NCBI GenBank assembly: GCA_011391125.1
Contig: JAABRE010000031.1
Coordinates: 1-54,409 of the forward strand
Direction: 5' to 3'
DNA from: Synechococcales cyanobacterium S06
GTDB lineage: Bacteria; Cyanobacteriota; Cyanobacteriia; Cyanobacteriales; JAABRE01
Length of the DNA stretch: 54,409 nt
Shown here in pieces: positions 36,694 to 46,215 of this stretch. Within the stretch, counting starts at the first letter, position 1, and each line of letters opens with the position of its first letter. The notes beneath the pieces were generated by a model. That model saw nothing but the letters and a program-made list of their open reading frames with translations. It had not been told where the DNA came from and made no database searches. The position numbers were made by a program, and so were the translations under genes.

Positions 36694-38031
36694 ATGGCTC
36701 GTTATCAAAAATCAAAAGACAAAATTATAGTGACTAGAATTGCCAACCTTGGCAATCTGAAGCTTAATGTTTGTAAAAGTAACGAACTTGATTTGATTGC
36801 TTTTCGTTTGGGCAAATTAAGGAAGGAGATTTGGCAAGAATTTGGGTCATTAAAAGCTTGGGGAATTTCCGAGTATGAAATTGATAAAACTCTAAGACCA
36901 AATAATAAAAAATATCAATTACCGGCTAAACTTTGGGAGGCAACTCTTTATGATGTCATCGGAGATATTCATTTAGCTCAAGCTTCTTGTATTGAAAAGG
37001 TATTAGCTAAACTGGATATTTCTTATCAAAAATTTAAAGCCAAAAAGTCTCCTACTCAAATCACTTTAGAAGGTAGAGATTGGTTAAAGGATTCCTATTT
37101 ATCAAGAATAGTTCGAGATTTTTGGTATAGAGGACACACCAATGTTAATAATCAAATTGTTATCAAACAGTATGATTGTTTAACGGATAAAGATGGCATT
37201 GTTTGGCTAAAATTTGGTGGATTAACTAAAGGAAAACCGCTAAAAATACCTACTACTTTACCCTTGGAAATCAAAGGACAAATTCGTTTAATTAAACGTA
37301 ATGAAAAATGGTATATCCATTACACTACAGAGATGCCAATCTTACCTAAAAAGGAAACTGGTTTGACTATTGGTGTAGATAGAGGTTATTCTGAAGTTTA
37401 TGTTACCAGTTCAAATGACGATACTAGATTTATCGGTTCAGATTTTGGCAAAATCCAAACTCAAGAATCAGATTATCGTAAAGAAAAAGGTGTTAAACGA
37501 AATAAAATAAGAGACCTAGCTAGAAAAGCTAAAAAGAAAGGTAATCATGCCAAAGCTGACAGAATTAAATCGAATAATCTCGGTAGAAAAAAGTGGAATA
37601 AACGAGAACAAAAGTTTAAAGGGAGAGTAAAAACCTTAGTTTTTACGGCTACTAAAGAATTAATGCGTGAAGAAATTAAAACAGTAGCTTACGAAGATTT
37701 GACCCAACAATTCACTTCAAAAAAGAGAAGGTCAAAATGCATGAAACGCAATCTCAACTCATGGTGTAAAGGGATTGTTCGTGATGCGTTATTACAAGTT
37801 TCAGCCCGTGTAGGTTGCACGGTTGCAGAAGTTAATGCTTGCTATACCTCACAACTTGACTCTCGATTTGGCATTCTTTTAGGTGTCAGAAAGGGGGACC
37901 AGTTGATCGGACATGACGGGGTGGTATTACAAGCAGACATTAATGCTGCTGACAACGTTTTAGCAAGATTGAGTGATGCTGAAATCACTCTTTTCACAAA
38001 GCACACAGTTGCTAAAGAAATCTTGTTATAG
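36694..38031 (+). CDS. tnpB: TnpB-family RNA-guided nuclease without zinc-finger cysteines
   Basis: 445 aa. The RuvC-like triad is intact: D229 in LTIGVDRGYSE, E334 in TVAYEDL and D415 in LQADINAADNV. A basic helical stretch (KRNKIRDLARKAKKKGNHAKADRIKS) lies between. Where TnpB normally carries two CxxC pairs between the TS motif and the last aspartate, this protein has YTSQLDSRFGILLGVRKGDQLIGHDG, with no cysteines except C383. A 124-bp MITE begins at the stop codon and supplies the bases TAG, so the original 3' end, where the guide RNA is usually encoded, is interrupted. A TnpA remnant lies just upstream. Confidence 0.85.
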   Translation: MARYQKSKDKIIVTRIANLGNLKLNVCKSNELDLIAFRLGKLRKEIWQEFGSLKAWGISEYEIDKTLRPNNKKYQLPAKLWEATLYDVIGDIHLAQASCIEKVLAKLDISYQKFKAKKSPTQITLEGRDWLKDSYLSRIVRDFWYRGHTNVNNQIVIKQYDCLTDKDGIVWLKFGGLTKGKPLKIPTTLPLEIKGQIRLIKRNEKWYIHYTTEMPILPKKETGLTIGVDRGYSEVYVTSSNDDTRFIGSDFGKIQTQESDYRKEKGVKRNKIRDLARKAKKKGNHAKADRIKSNNLGRKKWNKREQKFKGRVKTLVFTATKELMREEIKTVAYEDLTQQFTSKKRRSKCMKRNLNSWCKGIVRDALLQVSARVGCTVAEVNACYTSQLDSRFGILLGVRKGDQLIGHDGVVLQADINAADNVLARLSDAEITLFTKHTVAKEILL

Positions 38032-38152
38032 TAATTCCAAATAAAAATTAAACAAAAGTTTTTAGTTTGTTGTTGGACTTTAGTCCTAAGAAGCGCTAAA
38101 GCGCAACTACGAACCTATTTTTCAACTGTTTTAATCTTAATTGGAATCACTA
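38029..38152. mobile_element. 124-bp MITE, copy 2
   Basis: Starts TAGTAATTCCAAATAAA and ends TTGGAATCACTA (one mismatch in the terminal repeat). Contains GGACTTTAGTCC and GCGCTAAAGCGC. Its first TAG is the stop codon of tnpB. It is inverted relative to copy 1 at 36366-36489, so tnpB is flanked by facing copies. Confidence 0.88.
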
Positions 38153-38162
38153 TATTTTCAAT

Positions 38163-38227
38163 GTAGGGGTAGGGCTTGTCCCTACCCTATCAGCGTTTCG
38201 GGGGCAACCACAAGGGATTGCCCCTAC
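38163..38227. repeat. Short repeat with two nested hairpins
   Basis: GTAGGGGTAGGGCTTGTCCCTACCC forms one hairpin; the outer GTAGGGGT also pairs with the closing GCCCCTAC after CGGGGGCAACCACAAGGGATT. This is a common form of cyanobacterial intergenic repeat. It separates the MITE at tnpB from the end of the DinG-like gene. A short plus-strand frame runs through it but is mostly repeat sequence. Confidence 0.6.
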
Positions 38228-38311
38228 AATTTCATCTCAGAGTCATGCAACGCCGAAAATATGGTTAACACCCTCAGAGAAATTTATCGCCTAATTTTAA
38301 ACCAACATAAA

Positions 38312-39805
38312 TTAATCAATGGTTAATTTTTCAAAGTAATTTATTCTGACATAAGGTTCAAGGGCAGAGAGGATTTTTTGGCCGTAACTACGGTGATTAA
38401 TTCTATTGTCTAATATGGCGACAATACCAGCAGATTGCCTAACACTAATCACGGAACGTTGTATTTCTCGTAAAGCGGTGGGCAGGAGATAATGACGAAA
38501 CCAATCTCGATGATTACGTTTATAATAAGCTACTTTACTTGCTACTAAAGGGTTTTCCAGGGAAGGAATCGGTAAAGTTGCTATGACTAACAAGCCAGGA
38601 GCAGGGAAATTTTCTTGGTTTTGATGCCAAAATTGTGCTCCTGTGACTAAAATACTGTCAGCTAAAAGGTTTTTTGTCTCAACTTGAACCCTTGTACCAA
38701 ATTGGGCGGCGAGATTTGCTCCTACTTGGTTTTTTAAGGGCGTATCTTCCACTAATAAAACGATAAATCCGGGGATTTGATGACGGAGAATGAAGTTAAT
38801 TTCGTTAATTAAAGCGTTTTGAAATTCGGGGGTGTTGGGAAAAGGAAGACGCTCACGAAGGTATAATTGTATTTGCTCAGTTTCGCGACTGTGTGAAAAT
38901 TTTAAACAGAGCAATTCCCCAATCCCTATTTGTTGGCGATAAACGTCAGCCGATTTTTGCGAATCTAAAAATCGGCCAATAATGACAAAAGGTTGTTGTA
39001 ACCAAAGGGGTGTAAGACGCGAAGATAATTCCACCGGGGTAATCTGTAAAGTAAATTCACCTTTTTCGCGATTAATTGACACCCAATGTAAGAAGTTAGG
39101 ATTCGGCCAATTTTGCCAAAATTGCTCTAAAGAATTTGCTGGGTTTAATTGTTCAAATAAGGGCTGGAAAATTTCTTGCTCTGGTTGGTCAAGTAAATGA
39201 CATTGATAGGGATTGGGGGGATGAGCAAAAACAGCTTTGGTTAATTGAGTTTTAATATTAAGAATTAACTCCCTTTTTTGGGGATAATTATCCCTTAATT
39301 TATGCCAATCTGACGGCGAAAAAGTGGAGGTAAGTTGCTCGATGGCCCATTCTTCTAAATAATCTGCTTCATCAATAATTGTCGGTATATTAGGGGGGAA
39401 ATTCGATTTATTGTCGAGAAAATTTTGTAACCAATTTTGGGGAGTGGTTAAGATAATACCTTCAAAATCAGGAGGAATAGAATCTCCTGTAATTACCTGT
39501 TTATTTGTTTTTAACCATTGTTGTAATTGCGGAATATCTTGTGTTAATAATTGATTTTGTTGTGGTTTTGGTATGACAATAATTATGGGCGAATTAGTTA
39601 ATAAAGCCGCAGTTAAATAACTTAAATGATAGGGTATTGTTGAGACTGAATTTCCTTTTCCCACTCCCGTTTGTATTAATGCTGATTTCCCCAAACGTAA
39701 AGCACGAGCAACTAATCTTCCCATGGTAAGATGATGAGGCCAATAGGGACGATCGTGTTGTCTAATAAAAGCTAGTAATTTGGTATGAACTTCAGCTTCA
39801 ATCAC
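38312..39805 (-). CDS. DinG-like superfamily 2 helicase with altered Walker A
   Basis: 497-aa member of the cyanobacterial DinG-like helicase group, starting at GTG 39805 (IEAEVHTKLLAFIRQHDRPYWPHHLTMGRLVARALRLGKSALIQTG). The Walker B motif is IIDEADYLEEWA (DEAD). The nucleotide loop reads TGVGKGNSVS instead of the GxGKT/S form, so ATP binding may be changed. The end, PSLENPLVASKVAYYKRNHRDWFRHYLLPTALREIQRSV and ILDNRINHRSYG, fits the C-terminal DinG/XPD helicase part. It lacks the iron-sulfur cysteines of canonical DinG. Confidence 0.75.
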   Translation of the reverse strand: MIEAEVHTKLLAFIRQHDRPYWPHHLTMGRLVARALRLGKSALIQTGVGKGNSVSTIPYHLSYLTAALLTNSPIIIVIPKPQQNQLLTQDIPQLQQWLKTNKQVITGDSIPPDFEGIILTTPQNWLQNFLDNKSNFPPNIPTIIDEADYLEEWAIEQLTSTFSPSDWHKLRDNYPQKRELILNIKTQLTKAVFAHPPNPYQCHLLDQPEQEIFQPLFEQLNPANSLEQFWQNWPNPNFLHWVSINREKGEFTLQITPVELSSRLTPLWLQQPFVIIGRFLDSQKSADVYRQQIGIGELLCLKFSHSRETEQIQLYLRERLPFPNTPEFQNALINEINFILRHQIPGFIVLLVEDTPLKNQVGANLAAQFGTRVQVETKNLLADSILVTGAQFWHQNQENFPAPGLLVIATLPIPSLENPLVASKVAYYKRNHRDWFRHYLLPTALREIQRSVISVRQSAGIVAILDNRINHRSYGQKILSALEPYVRINYFEKLTID

Positions 39806-39901
39806 AATTAATAATTAATAATTAACAATTAATAATTGACAACTGTCAACTATTAATTATCTCAGGTCAACTATCAATTATCAACTATCAACTATCAACT
39901 G
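39806..39901. repeat. Short AT-rich tandem repeats
   Basis: AATTAATAATTAATAATTAAC followed by many CAACTATCAATTAT and CAACTGTCAACT units, filling the whole 96-bp gap between the pentapeptide gene and the helicase gene on the minus strand. Slippage-prone. Nothing else seen in it. Confidence 0.8.
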
Positions 39902-41464
39902 TCAACTCTCAATGGATAAATCGGCAATAATAAATTGAATTAGGGTTTGTAGAGAAGGTAGTTGGATTTTGCTAGTGATTTCAAGTTCCTCTTTTTGATC
40001 GAGTTGAGACTCTGAATTTAGCAATAAATGTCGGCCAAAATCTGGATGGTGGTAAACTTCTAAGGGTTGTCCCTGGGAGTTGATTAATATGGTCTGGGTT
40101 GGAGCTTGAAAAAAGCGGGCAGTTTCCAGGGGGAAAGACTCTAGGGGTAAGGGTTTAACCGGTGCAATTCGGCTGATTACTTCGTTGAGAGTTATTTTTA
40201 ATTCTTGTATCCTTTGTCGATCAATGAGGTTTAGTTGTTTATAATCATCGACTTTAAGGCTTTTTAATAATTTTATCAGATAACGCTGAGTTAAAGTGCG
40301 ATCGCTAAAGGGAAAAATCCCTAAATAAGCGGCCGGAAATAATTGGTCATTATGGTCAACGCTAAAAGTAAGAATAGTACGACGGGGTTTAACGTCTATA
40401 CTCGGAGGTAGTTTAATCAGAGGGTAACTTTTGGTTATTTTTTCATAGACAGTGGCTAAAACTAAGTTACTTTTGAGATTTAAAGGAGCTTCAATGGTAA
40501 TTTTAATTTGGGGAGCAATTTCATTAAAAAATTTCTTCAGAGTTTGTGGATTTAAATCATAGATTTTACTACGATCGCCTTCGGAGCTAAGATCTACCCA
40601 ATCGCAAATCGTATTTTTTGCCTTAATACCAAAACGAGAAGTACCGTAAAGTTTAACACCGGTTAAAATCGTGCGAGTTAAATCCACACCAAACCATTCA
40701 ACCTTAATTAAATTAGCTTGACTTAAATCCGCAGTAGTCAAATTAGCCTCGGCTAAATTAGCTTGACTTAAATCGGCTTTAATTAATTTAGCACCAGTTA
40801 AATTAGCATTACGTAAATCAGCACCGCGCAAAGATGCACCGCTTAAATCAGCACCCCTTAAATCGGCATTTCTCAAATCGGCTTGAGCTAAATTAGCTTT
40901 AGTCAGATTAGTTTGTACTAATTCGGCCTCTTGTAAATTAGCCTCCTGTAAATTAGTTTGAGATAAATTCGCTCCTCGCAAATTCACTTTAATTAAAATA
41001 GCTTTATCTAAAATAGCAGCTCTGAGATTGGTTTCACTGAGATTAGCAAAACTCAAATTAGCTGATGTCAAAATGCCTTCCCTTAAATCCGAGCCTTGCA
41101 AATCCGCCGCTTTCAAGTTAGCCTTAGTTAAATTGGCCCGAATTAATTCCACCTTAACTAATTTAGCTTCCGTTAAATCCGCCTTTTTCAAATTAGCACG
41201 AATCAAATTAGCGACATTGAGCAAAGCATAATTTAACTTAGCTTCCTCTAGGATAGCCCCACTGAGTCGAGCGACATTTAACTGGGCAAAATTTAAGTTA
41301 GCACGAGTCAAATTAGCTTCACTTAGGTTTGTGACACTCAATTTCGCTCCACTGAGATTTACTCCGGTGAGATTAATCCCGGTAAGGTTGATTTCCGCTA
41401 GGTTAATACCACTAAAATCCCTGATTCCAGCAGCGTATTGCTCAGAAAGTTGGCTAATATCCAT
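39902..41464 (-). CDS. Pentapeptide repeat protein with C-terminal domain
   Basis: 520 aa. Residues about 15-270 are some 50 consecutive A(D/N)LXX pentapeptides (for example LAEINLTGINLTGVNLSGAKL and RNADLRGADLSGASLRGADL), which build a right-handed quadrilateral beta helix. The last 240 residues are a separate domain (NPQTLKKFFNEIAPQIKITIEAPL, RTILTFSVDHNDQLFPAAYLGIFPFSDRTLTQRYLIKLL) and end in SLQTLIQFIIADLSIES. There is no signal peptide, so it is cytoplasmic. Role unknown; the domain order is common in cyanobacteria. It is divergent from tyrA. Confidence 0.9.
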   Translation of the reverse strand: MDISQLSEQYAAGIRDFSGINLAEINLTGINLTGVNLSGAKLSVTNLSEANLTRANLNFAQLNVARLSGAILEEAKLNYALLNVANLIRANLKKADLTEAKLVKVELIRANLTKANLKAADLQGSDLREGILTSANLSFANLSETNLRAAILDKAILIKVNLRGANLSQTNLQEANLQEAELVQTNLTKANLAQADLRNADLRGADLSGASLRGADLRNANLTGAKLIKADLSQANLAEANLTTADLSQANLIKVEWFGVDLTRTILTGVKLYGTSRFGIKAKNTICDWVDLSSEGDRSKIYDLNPQTLKKFFNEIAPQIKITIEAPLNLKSNLVLATVYEKITKSYPLIKLPPSIDVKPRRTILTFSVDHNDQLFPAAYLGIFPFSDRTLTQRYLIKLLKSLKVDDYKQLNLIDRQRIQELKITLNEVISRIAPVKPLPLESFPLETARFFQAPTQTILINSQGQPLEVYHHPDFGRHLLLNSESQLDQKEELEITSKIQLPSLQTLIQFIIADLSIES

Positions 41465-41529
41465 GTTTCATTGCTCGGTTTTTTTTGGTTAAATTGATTA
41501 TTATTAAACATTCTATTATGGTCACATAA

Positions 41530-42363
41530 ATGAAAATTGGTATCATTGGTTTAGGCTTGATTGGTGGGTCATTAGGTTTAGATTTGTCTGAGCAAGGTTT
41601 TCAGGTTGTCGGAGTTTCCCGTCGTCAAACCACCTGTGACATCGCTGTTTCCATCAAAGCCGTTTCAGCTGCTAGTCTTGATTTTGAGATTCTGGCCGGC
41701 GTTGAACTTTTGTTTATAGCTACCCCCATCGGAGCAATTTCCGCCACCATTAAAGCAGTCATACCCTACCTTTCCCCTGATACCATTATCACTGATGTCG
41801 CCTCCGTTAAACAACCCATTGTCGAGGAGATTACCCCTTTATATCCTAACTTTGTTGGTGGCCATCCCATGGCTGGAACAGCCGATCAAGGTATAGAATC
41901 CGCTTTACGCCATTTATTTCACCATGCTCCCTATGTCTTAACGCCCACGGAATCAACCCCCCTGGAGGCGATCGAAAAAGTCAAACAAATTGTCAACATT
42001 TTGGGTAGTAAACTCTATTTTGCCACACCCGAACAACATGATCAGGCTGTTGCCTTAATTTCCCACGCTCCCGTAATGATTAGTGCAGCCTTAATTGAGA
42101 CTTGTTGCGGTAATTCAGAATTGTTGGAATTGGCTCAGAATTTAGCTAGTTCAGGGTTTCGAGATACCAGTAGGGTGGGGGGTGGCAATCCCGAATTAGG
42201 GGCAATGATGGCGAAATATAACCGTAATGCGGTGCTATTTGCCCTTAAGCAGTATCAGCAAAATTTAGCACAAGTTATTAGCTATATTGAACAGGAGAAT
42301 TGGCCTTCTTTAACACAATTTTTGGAAGATTCTCAGTTACATCGGCCTTCTTTTTTATCATGA
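41530..42363 (+). CDS. tyrA: Prephenate/arogenate dehydrogenase
   Basis: Tyrosine-pathway dehydrogenase of 277 aa. The Rossmann start KIGIIGLGLIGGSLGLDLSEQG is followed by FIATPIGAISATIKAV, DVASVKQPIVEEI, the catalytic FVGGHPMAGTADQGIESA with the active histidine, and SHAPVMISAALIETC. Cyanobacterial members are generally arogenate dehydrogenases using NADP; that substrate choice is inferred from the lineage. There is no ACT or chorismate mutase domain. Confidence 0.93.
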   Translation: MKIGIIGLGLIGGSLGLDLSEQGFQVVGVSRRQTTCDIAVSIKAVSAASLDFEILAGVELLFIATPIGAISATIKAVIPYLSPDTIITDVASVKQPIVEEITPLYPNFVGGHPMAGTADQGIESALRHLFHHAPYVLTPTESTPLEAIEKVKQIVNILGSKLYFATPEQHDQAVALISHAPVMISAALIETCCGNSELLELAQNLASSGFRDTSRVGGGNPELGAMMAKYNRNAVLFALKQYQQNLAQVISYIEQENWPSLTQFLEDSQLHRPSFLS

Positions 42364-42385
42364 TTATAAGGATTAACAGGATGCT

Positions 42386-43174
42386 ATGTTTTTTAAGGAG
42401 AAAATAGCTTTTTATTTGGATGATTTTGAGACGACAATTGGCCAATCTATTAATCTATTTATTTTGGGCTTAATTTTGGTTTCTTCGGGAATTTTTGTCG
42501 CTGAAACTTTTAGTTTGTCAGAGCAAATTCTTTTTTGGTTAAATAAGGTTGATTTATTTATTTTGATTATTTTTAGCTGTGAATATTTGCTGAGAATTTG
42601 GACTTCAGAATCGAAAATAAAGTTTATTTTTAGTCTGATTTCTTTGGTAGATTTTTTGGCTATTTTACCTCTTTTTATTGGTTGGTTAGATGTACGTTTT
42701 TTGCGAATTTTTCGTGTTTTTAGAATTTTGCGATTAATTCGATTTCTTCAGTTTGAAATCTTTCTCTTTAAAATAGCGAGAAAAGATAATGTTATTTTAA
42801 CTCGCATTCTTTTAACTTTATTTACCCTAATTTTTATTTCTTCTGGTTTAATTTATCAGTTTGAACATCAAGTTAATCCACAGGTTTTTAGAAATTTTTA
42901 TGATGCTTTTTATTTTGCCATTGTTACCATGACTACGGTGGGTTTTGGCGATTTAGCTCCCATTTCTGAGGAGGGAAGATTGGTAACTTTGTTAATGATT
43001 TTAACTGGAGTTACCATCATTCCTTGGCAGTTGGGAGAATTAATTAAACAATTAGTTAAAACTACTCCTCAAAATAATGCTAAAATTTGCCACTCTTGCG
43101 ATTTATCTCACCATGATTCTGATGCTATTTATTGTAAATTATGCGGACAAAAATTAACAATTAATAATTGCTAA
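42386..43174 (+). CDS. Voltage-gated potassium channel-like protein with C-terminal zinc ribbon
   Basis: 262-aa six-helix channel. The S4 voltage sensor is [20 protein letters not shown], with arginines every third position. The pore loop has the selectivity filter [12 protein letters not shown]. After S6 ([25 protein letters not shown]) the cytosolic tail carries a four-cysteine zinc ribbon ([21 protein letters not shown]). It follows tyrA by 22 bp. Its stop overlaps that of the convergent serS by 4 bp. Confidence 0.92.
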   Translation: MFFKEKIAFYLDDFETTIGQSINLFILGLILVSSGIFVAETFSLSEQILFWLNKVDLFILIIFSCEYLLRIWTSESKIKFIFSLISLVDFLAILPLFIGWLDVRFLRIFRVFRILRLIRFLQFEIFLFKIARKDNVILTRILLTLFTLIFISSGLIYQFEHQVNPQVFRNFYDAFYFAIVTMTTVGFGDLAPISEEGRLVTLLMILTGVTIIPWQLGELIKQLVKTTPQNNAKICHSCDLSHHDSDAIYCKLCGQKLTINNC

Positions 43175-44460
43175 TTGCTAATTGTTACTTTTTTTAAGTA
43201 GGGTTGTAAAACTTCGGGAACTTTAATGCTACCATCTGGTTGTTGATAGTTTTCCAAGATAGCAGCCATTGTACGACCAATTGCCAATCCTGAACCATTT
43301 AAGGTATGGACAAATTGTGTACCTTTTTTGCCACTTTCTTTAAACCGAATGTTACCCCGTCTCCCTTGAAAATCTTTAAAATTAGAACAACTGGAAATTT
43401 CGCGATAGGTTTTAGCTGAAGGTATCCACACTTCTAAATCGTAACATTTGGCCGCTCCAAAACCGATGTCTCCGGTACACAATTCTAACACTCGATAAGG
43501 TAATTTTAAGGCTTGTAAAATAGCTTCTGCATTGTTCACTAACGCTTCATGTTCGCTTTCTGAGGTGTCAGGATGCACGAATTTAACTAATTCTACTTTG
43601 TTAAATTGGTGTAATCTAATTAATCCTTTGGTATCTTTACCATAACTCCCAGCTTCCCTACGAAAACACGGTGTATAAGCACAATGATAAATGGGAAGTT
43701 GGTTTGAGTCTAGGATTTCATCCCGATATAAATTGGTGACTGGTACTTCAGCCGTGGGAATTAACCATAAATCATCATCGCCGCATTTGAAACTTTCCTC
43801 TGCAAATTTGGGAAGTTGCCCGGTGGCGGTTAAGGATGTACTATTAACTAATATCGGAGGCATGATTTCTGTATAACCCGCCGCAATTTGTTGGTCTAAC
43901 ATAAAGTTAATTAAAGCACGTTCGAAAGCTGCTCCTACCCCGATTAAAGCGACAAATCGACTTTGTGCTACTTTAACCCCTTTTTCAAAGTCCAAAATAC
44001 CTAATTTTTTCCCGATTTCATCATGGGGTAAAATGTCAGGGTTGGTCGGAATATATTCATCTCCCCAACGTCTAATTTCTACGTTTTCCCTTTCGTCTTT
44101 ACCCACGGGAGTCGTCTCGGAAGGGAGGTTGGGAAGGCCTAATAAGATTTCCTCAATCTTATTTTTTAATTCCTTTTCCTCTGGTTCTAATTCCCATAAT
44201 TTTAATTTCAGGTCATTCCCCTCGTCTTTTAAGGCCTGTATTTCTTCACCTTTAGAATCAACTCCTTCCCGAATTTTTACCCCAATCAGTTTCCCGATTT
44301 CGTTACTCCGAGTTTGAATGTTGGTTCTGATAATTTCTAATTCCCGTTGTTGTTGATCTAAGTATAAAATTGGTTGAATCTCATATTTACCAACTCCTCG
44401 ACGGTTTAATAATTCTTGCACTAAAGTAGGATTTTCGCGAATTTGCTTAATATCTAACAC
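43171..44460 (-). CDS. serS: Serine-tRNA ligase
   Basis: Charges tRNA-Ser. I place the start at GTG 44460: AAGGA lies 8 nt upstream and the protein then begins [22 protein letters not shown], the normal start. The open frame extends 9 codons further to a TTG, which is less likely. 429 aa. The N-terminal coiled-coil arm covers about residues 30-100. Class II motifs follow: [17 protein letters not shown] (motif 2), [23 protein letters not shown], and [20 protein letters not shown] (motif 3). Convergent with the channel gene. Confidence 0.95.
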   Translation of the reverse strand: MLDIKQIRENPTLVQELLNRRGVGKYEIQPILYLDQQQRELEIIRTNIQTRSNEIGKLIGVKIREGVDSKGEEIQALKDEGNDLKLKLWELEPEEKELKNKIEEILLGLPNLPSETTPVGKDERENVEIRRWGDEYIPTNPDILPHDEIGKKLGILDFEKGVKVAQSRFVALIGVGAAFERALINFMLDQQIAAGYTEIMPPILVNSTSLTATGQLPKFAEESFKCGDDDLWLIPTAEVPVTNLYRDEILDSNQLPIYHCAYTPCFRREAGSYGKDTKGLIRLHQFNKVELVKFVHPDTSESEHEALVNNAEAILQALKLPYRVLELCTGDIGFGAAKCYDLEVWIPSAKTYREISSCSNFKDFQGRRGNIRFKESGKKGTQFVHTLNGSGLAIGRTMAAILENYQQPDGSIKVPEVLQPYLKKVTISN

Positions 44461-44563
44461 TGTAATATCCTTTAATTCCGTGATCAAATTTTTATTTTAT
44501 GGGGTTTTGGTTGCCAATTTTTGAGATCGTCTTAACTTTGTTATGGATTGTTACCTTGTTATG

Positions 44564-44569
44564 TATAAT
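44564..44569 (+). promoter_or_regulatory. Possible -10 element upstream of dnaN
   Basis: TATAAT at 44564-44569, preceded directly by TG, lies 68 bp before the dnaN ATG. TTATGG at 44541-44546 is a weak -35 candidate at a 17-bp spacing. A reasonable but unproved promoter in the divergent serS-dnaN gap. Confidence 0.4.
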
Positions 44570-44636
44570 AGTTAATTCGGCTCAATTTTTGAGTCCGCTT
44601 AATCCCCTAAAATTAAATTAATTATAAGTCGTAAAA

Positions 44637-45821
44637 ATGAAAGTAATCTGTAGTCAGTCTGAGCTAAAAGCAAATCTATCTTTAGTAAGTCGAGTTGTTC
44701 CTTCTCGCCCAACTCACCCCGTTTTGGCTAATGTCTTATTAGAGGCCGATATGGAATCAGGAAGGATAACTTTAACGGGTTTTGACCTAAGTTTAGGTAT
44801 TTGTACCAGTTTAGATGCCCAAATCCTTGAATCAGGCAAGCTGACTATACCGGCAAAACTGATGAATGAGATTGTTAGTCGTCTTCCTGAAGGCGAAATT
44901 ACCCTCATCAATGATGATGAAGACGAAAGCAAAGCTTTTATTTTAGAGATTCAATCAGCTTCTGGTAGTTTTCAAGTTCGAGGTTTAGGAGCAGACGAAT
45001 ATCCTGAATTACCCACCATTGAGGATGGAGATACCCTGAGTTTACCCATTGAAGCACTAATGGAAGGTTTAAAAGGTACTGCTTTTGCCGCTAGTACCGA
45101 TGATACCAAACAAGTATTAACCGGAGTACATTTTATTGGTAGTCAGGATAGTTTAGAAATGGCTGCTACTGATGGTCATCGTTTATCTATGATTCAAACC
45201 ACGGTGGAATCTGGGGACGAGGATGAAGACGATGATGAAGAAAGTACCGGTAGCACTTTTGATTTAAAGGATTTTGAGGCGACTATTCCCGCAAGAGCTT
45301 TACGAGAAGTGGAAAAAATGCTTTCCGGTGCCCAAGATGGTGAGCAATTAATTCTTCATGTTGATGAAAGTCAGGTGATTTTTGAATTAGGTCGTCAAAG
45401 GTTAACCAGTCGTAAATTAGAAGGCACTTATCCAGCTTATCGTCAGTTAATTCCCACTCAATTCAAAAGACAGATGACGGTGGACCGCAAAAGATTGTTA
45501 AATGCTTTAGAATTAGTCGCTGTCTTAGCTGACCAAAAAAATAACATCGTCAAATTCTCTCTTGATAGCGAGAAGGAGCAGTTATCTCTCTCGGTGGATG
45601 CTAAGGATGTTGGTTCTGGAAAACAAACTTTGCCAGCGGAAATTACGGGAGAAAATCTCCACATTGGTTTTAATGTTAAGTATTTGATGGATGGTTTAAA
45701 AGCTCTTGGTTCTGAAGAAATCACCATGCACTTAAATGAGTCAACTCAACCCGTTATTTTTAATCCTTTGGGTGGTGTCAAGATGACTTACTTAGTTATG
45801 CCCGTTCAATTGAGAGATTAA
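44637..45821 (+). CDS. dnaN: DNA polymerase III subunit beta (sliding clamp)
   Basis: 394-aa clamp. It starts KVICSQSELKANLSLVSRVVPSRPTHPVLANVLLEA and has the three-domain repeat with FAASTDDTKQVLTGVHF, ATDGHRLSMI and the closing YLVMPVQLRD. A very acidic insertion (about residues 192-206: GDEDEDDDEESTGS) makes it slightly longer than many clamps. No dnaA or recF lies beside it, consistent with the scattered replication genes of cyanobacteria. It therefore does not mark an origin here. Confidence 0.96.
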   Translation: MKVICSQSELKANLSLVSRVVPSRPTHPVLANVLLEADMESGRITLTGFDLSLGICTSLDAQILESGKLTIPAKLMNEIVSRLPEGEITLINDDEDESKAFILEIQSASGSFQVRGLGADEYPELPTIEDGDTLSLPIEALMEGLKGTAFAASTDDTKQVLTGVHFIGSQDSLEMAATDGHRLSMIQTTVESGDEDEDDDEESTGSTFDLKDFEATIPARALREVEKMLSGAQDGEQLILHVDESQVIFELGRQRLTSRKLEGTYPAYRQLIPTQFKRQMTVDRKRLLNALELVAVLADQKNNIVKFSLDSEKEQLSLSVDAKDVGSGKQTLPAEITGENLHIGFNVKYLMDGLKALGSEEITMHLNESTQPVIFNPLGGVKMTYLVMPVQLRD

Positions 45822-45900
45822 GAAATTTTCCTTTTGTGTCTTTAATGTTTATATCACCAAGATGCAAAGGGGATTTTTTACTTGAGAGATTCGCCCCTAG

Positions 45901-45989
45901 CAAATAGGTAATAGGTAATAGGTAATAGGTAATAGGTAATAGGTAATAGGGAATAGGTAATAGGGAATAGGTAATAGGGAATAGGTAAT
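45901..45989. repeat. Tandem TAGGTAA repeat array
   Basis: About 89 bp of the 8-bp unit AATAGGTA, with AATAGGGA variants near the end. It lies in the 394-bp dnaN-hemC gap. A minus-strand frame through it (repeating YYLLPIT) is an artefact of the repeat. The remainder of the gap holds no gene, but TAGACCTCTTGCG occurs in reverse at 46041-46053, the same 13 bp as at 11130-11142. Confidence 0.85.
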
Positions 45990-46201
45990 TGATAACTGAA
46001 ATGACGCTTTCTGTAGGAAAATTGATTTTATTTTTGGTTTCGCAAGAGGTCTAATATAAGTATTTTTGATTCTCAAAAGTACAAGAAACCGGTTTATTAC
46101 CTTTGCAGTTAATAAGATCAAGCCTTGGCAAATAGTTTAGCTAATCTTGCTTAAATGTCAAGACTGCTATAACCTAGATCAAGTCGTTTAATTTAATTTA
46201 A

Positions 46202-46207
46202 TATAAT
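46202..46207 (+). promoter_or_regulatory. Possible -10 element very close to hemC start
   Basis: TATAAT at 46202-46207, only 8 bp before the hemC ATG at 46216. If used, transcription would start at about 46213-46215 and the mRNA would be nearly leaderless. The -35 region (TCAAGT at 46179-46184) is weak and no ribosome site precedes the ATG. Confidence 0.35.
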
Positions 46208-46215
46208 CTGATTAT

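Noticed and set aside
38141-38326. 61-codon plus-strand frame between tnpB and the helicase gene
   Set aside because: Its first half is MITE and hairpin-repeat sequence and it overlaps the helicase gene end. The tail (NAENMVNTLREIYRLIL) looks protein-like and may be the scrap of an older gene, but I cannot assign it.
44637-45821. dnaN as marker of the replication origin
   Set aside because: No dnaA gene or DnaA-box cluster was noticed nearby, and in cyanobacteria dnaN is often distant from the origin.
45897-46121. Minus-strand frame with repeating YYLLPIT
   Set aside because: It is only translation of the TAGGTAA tandem array.
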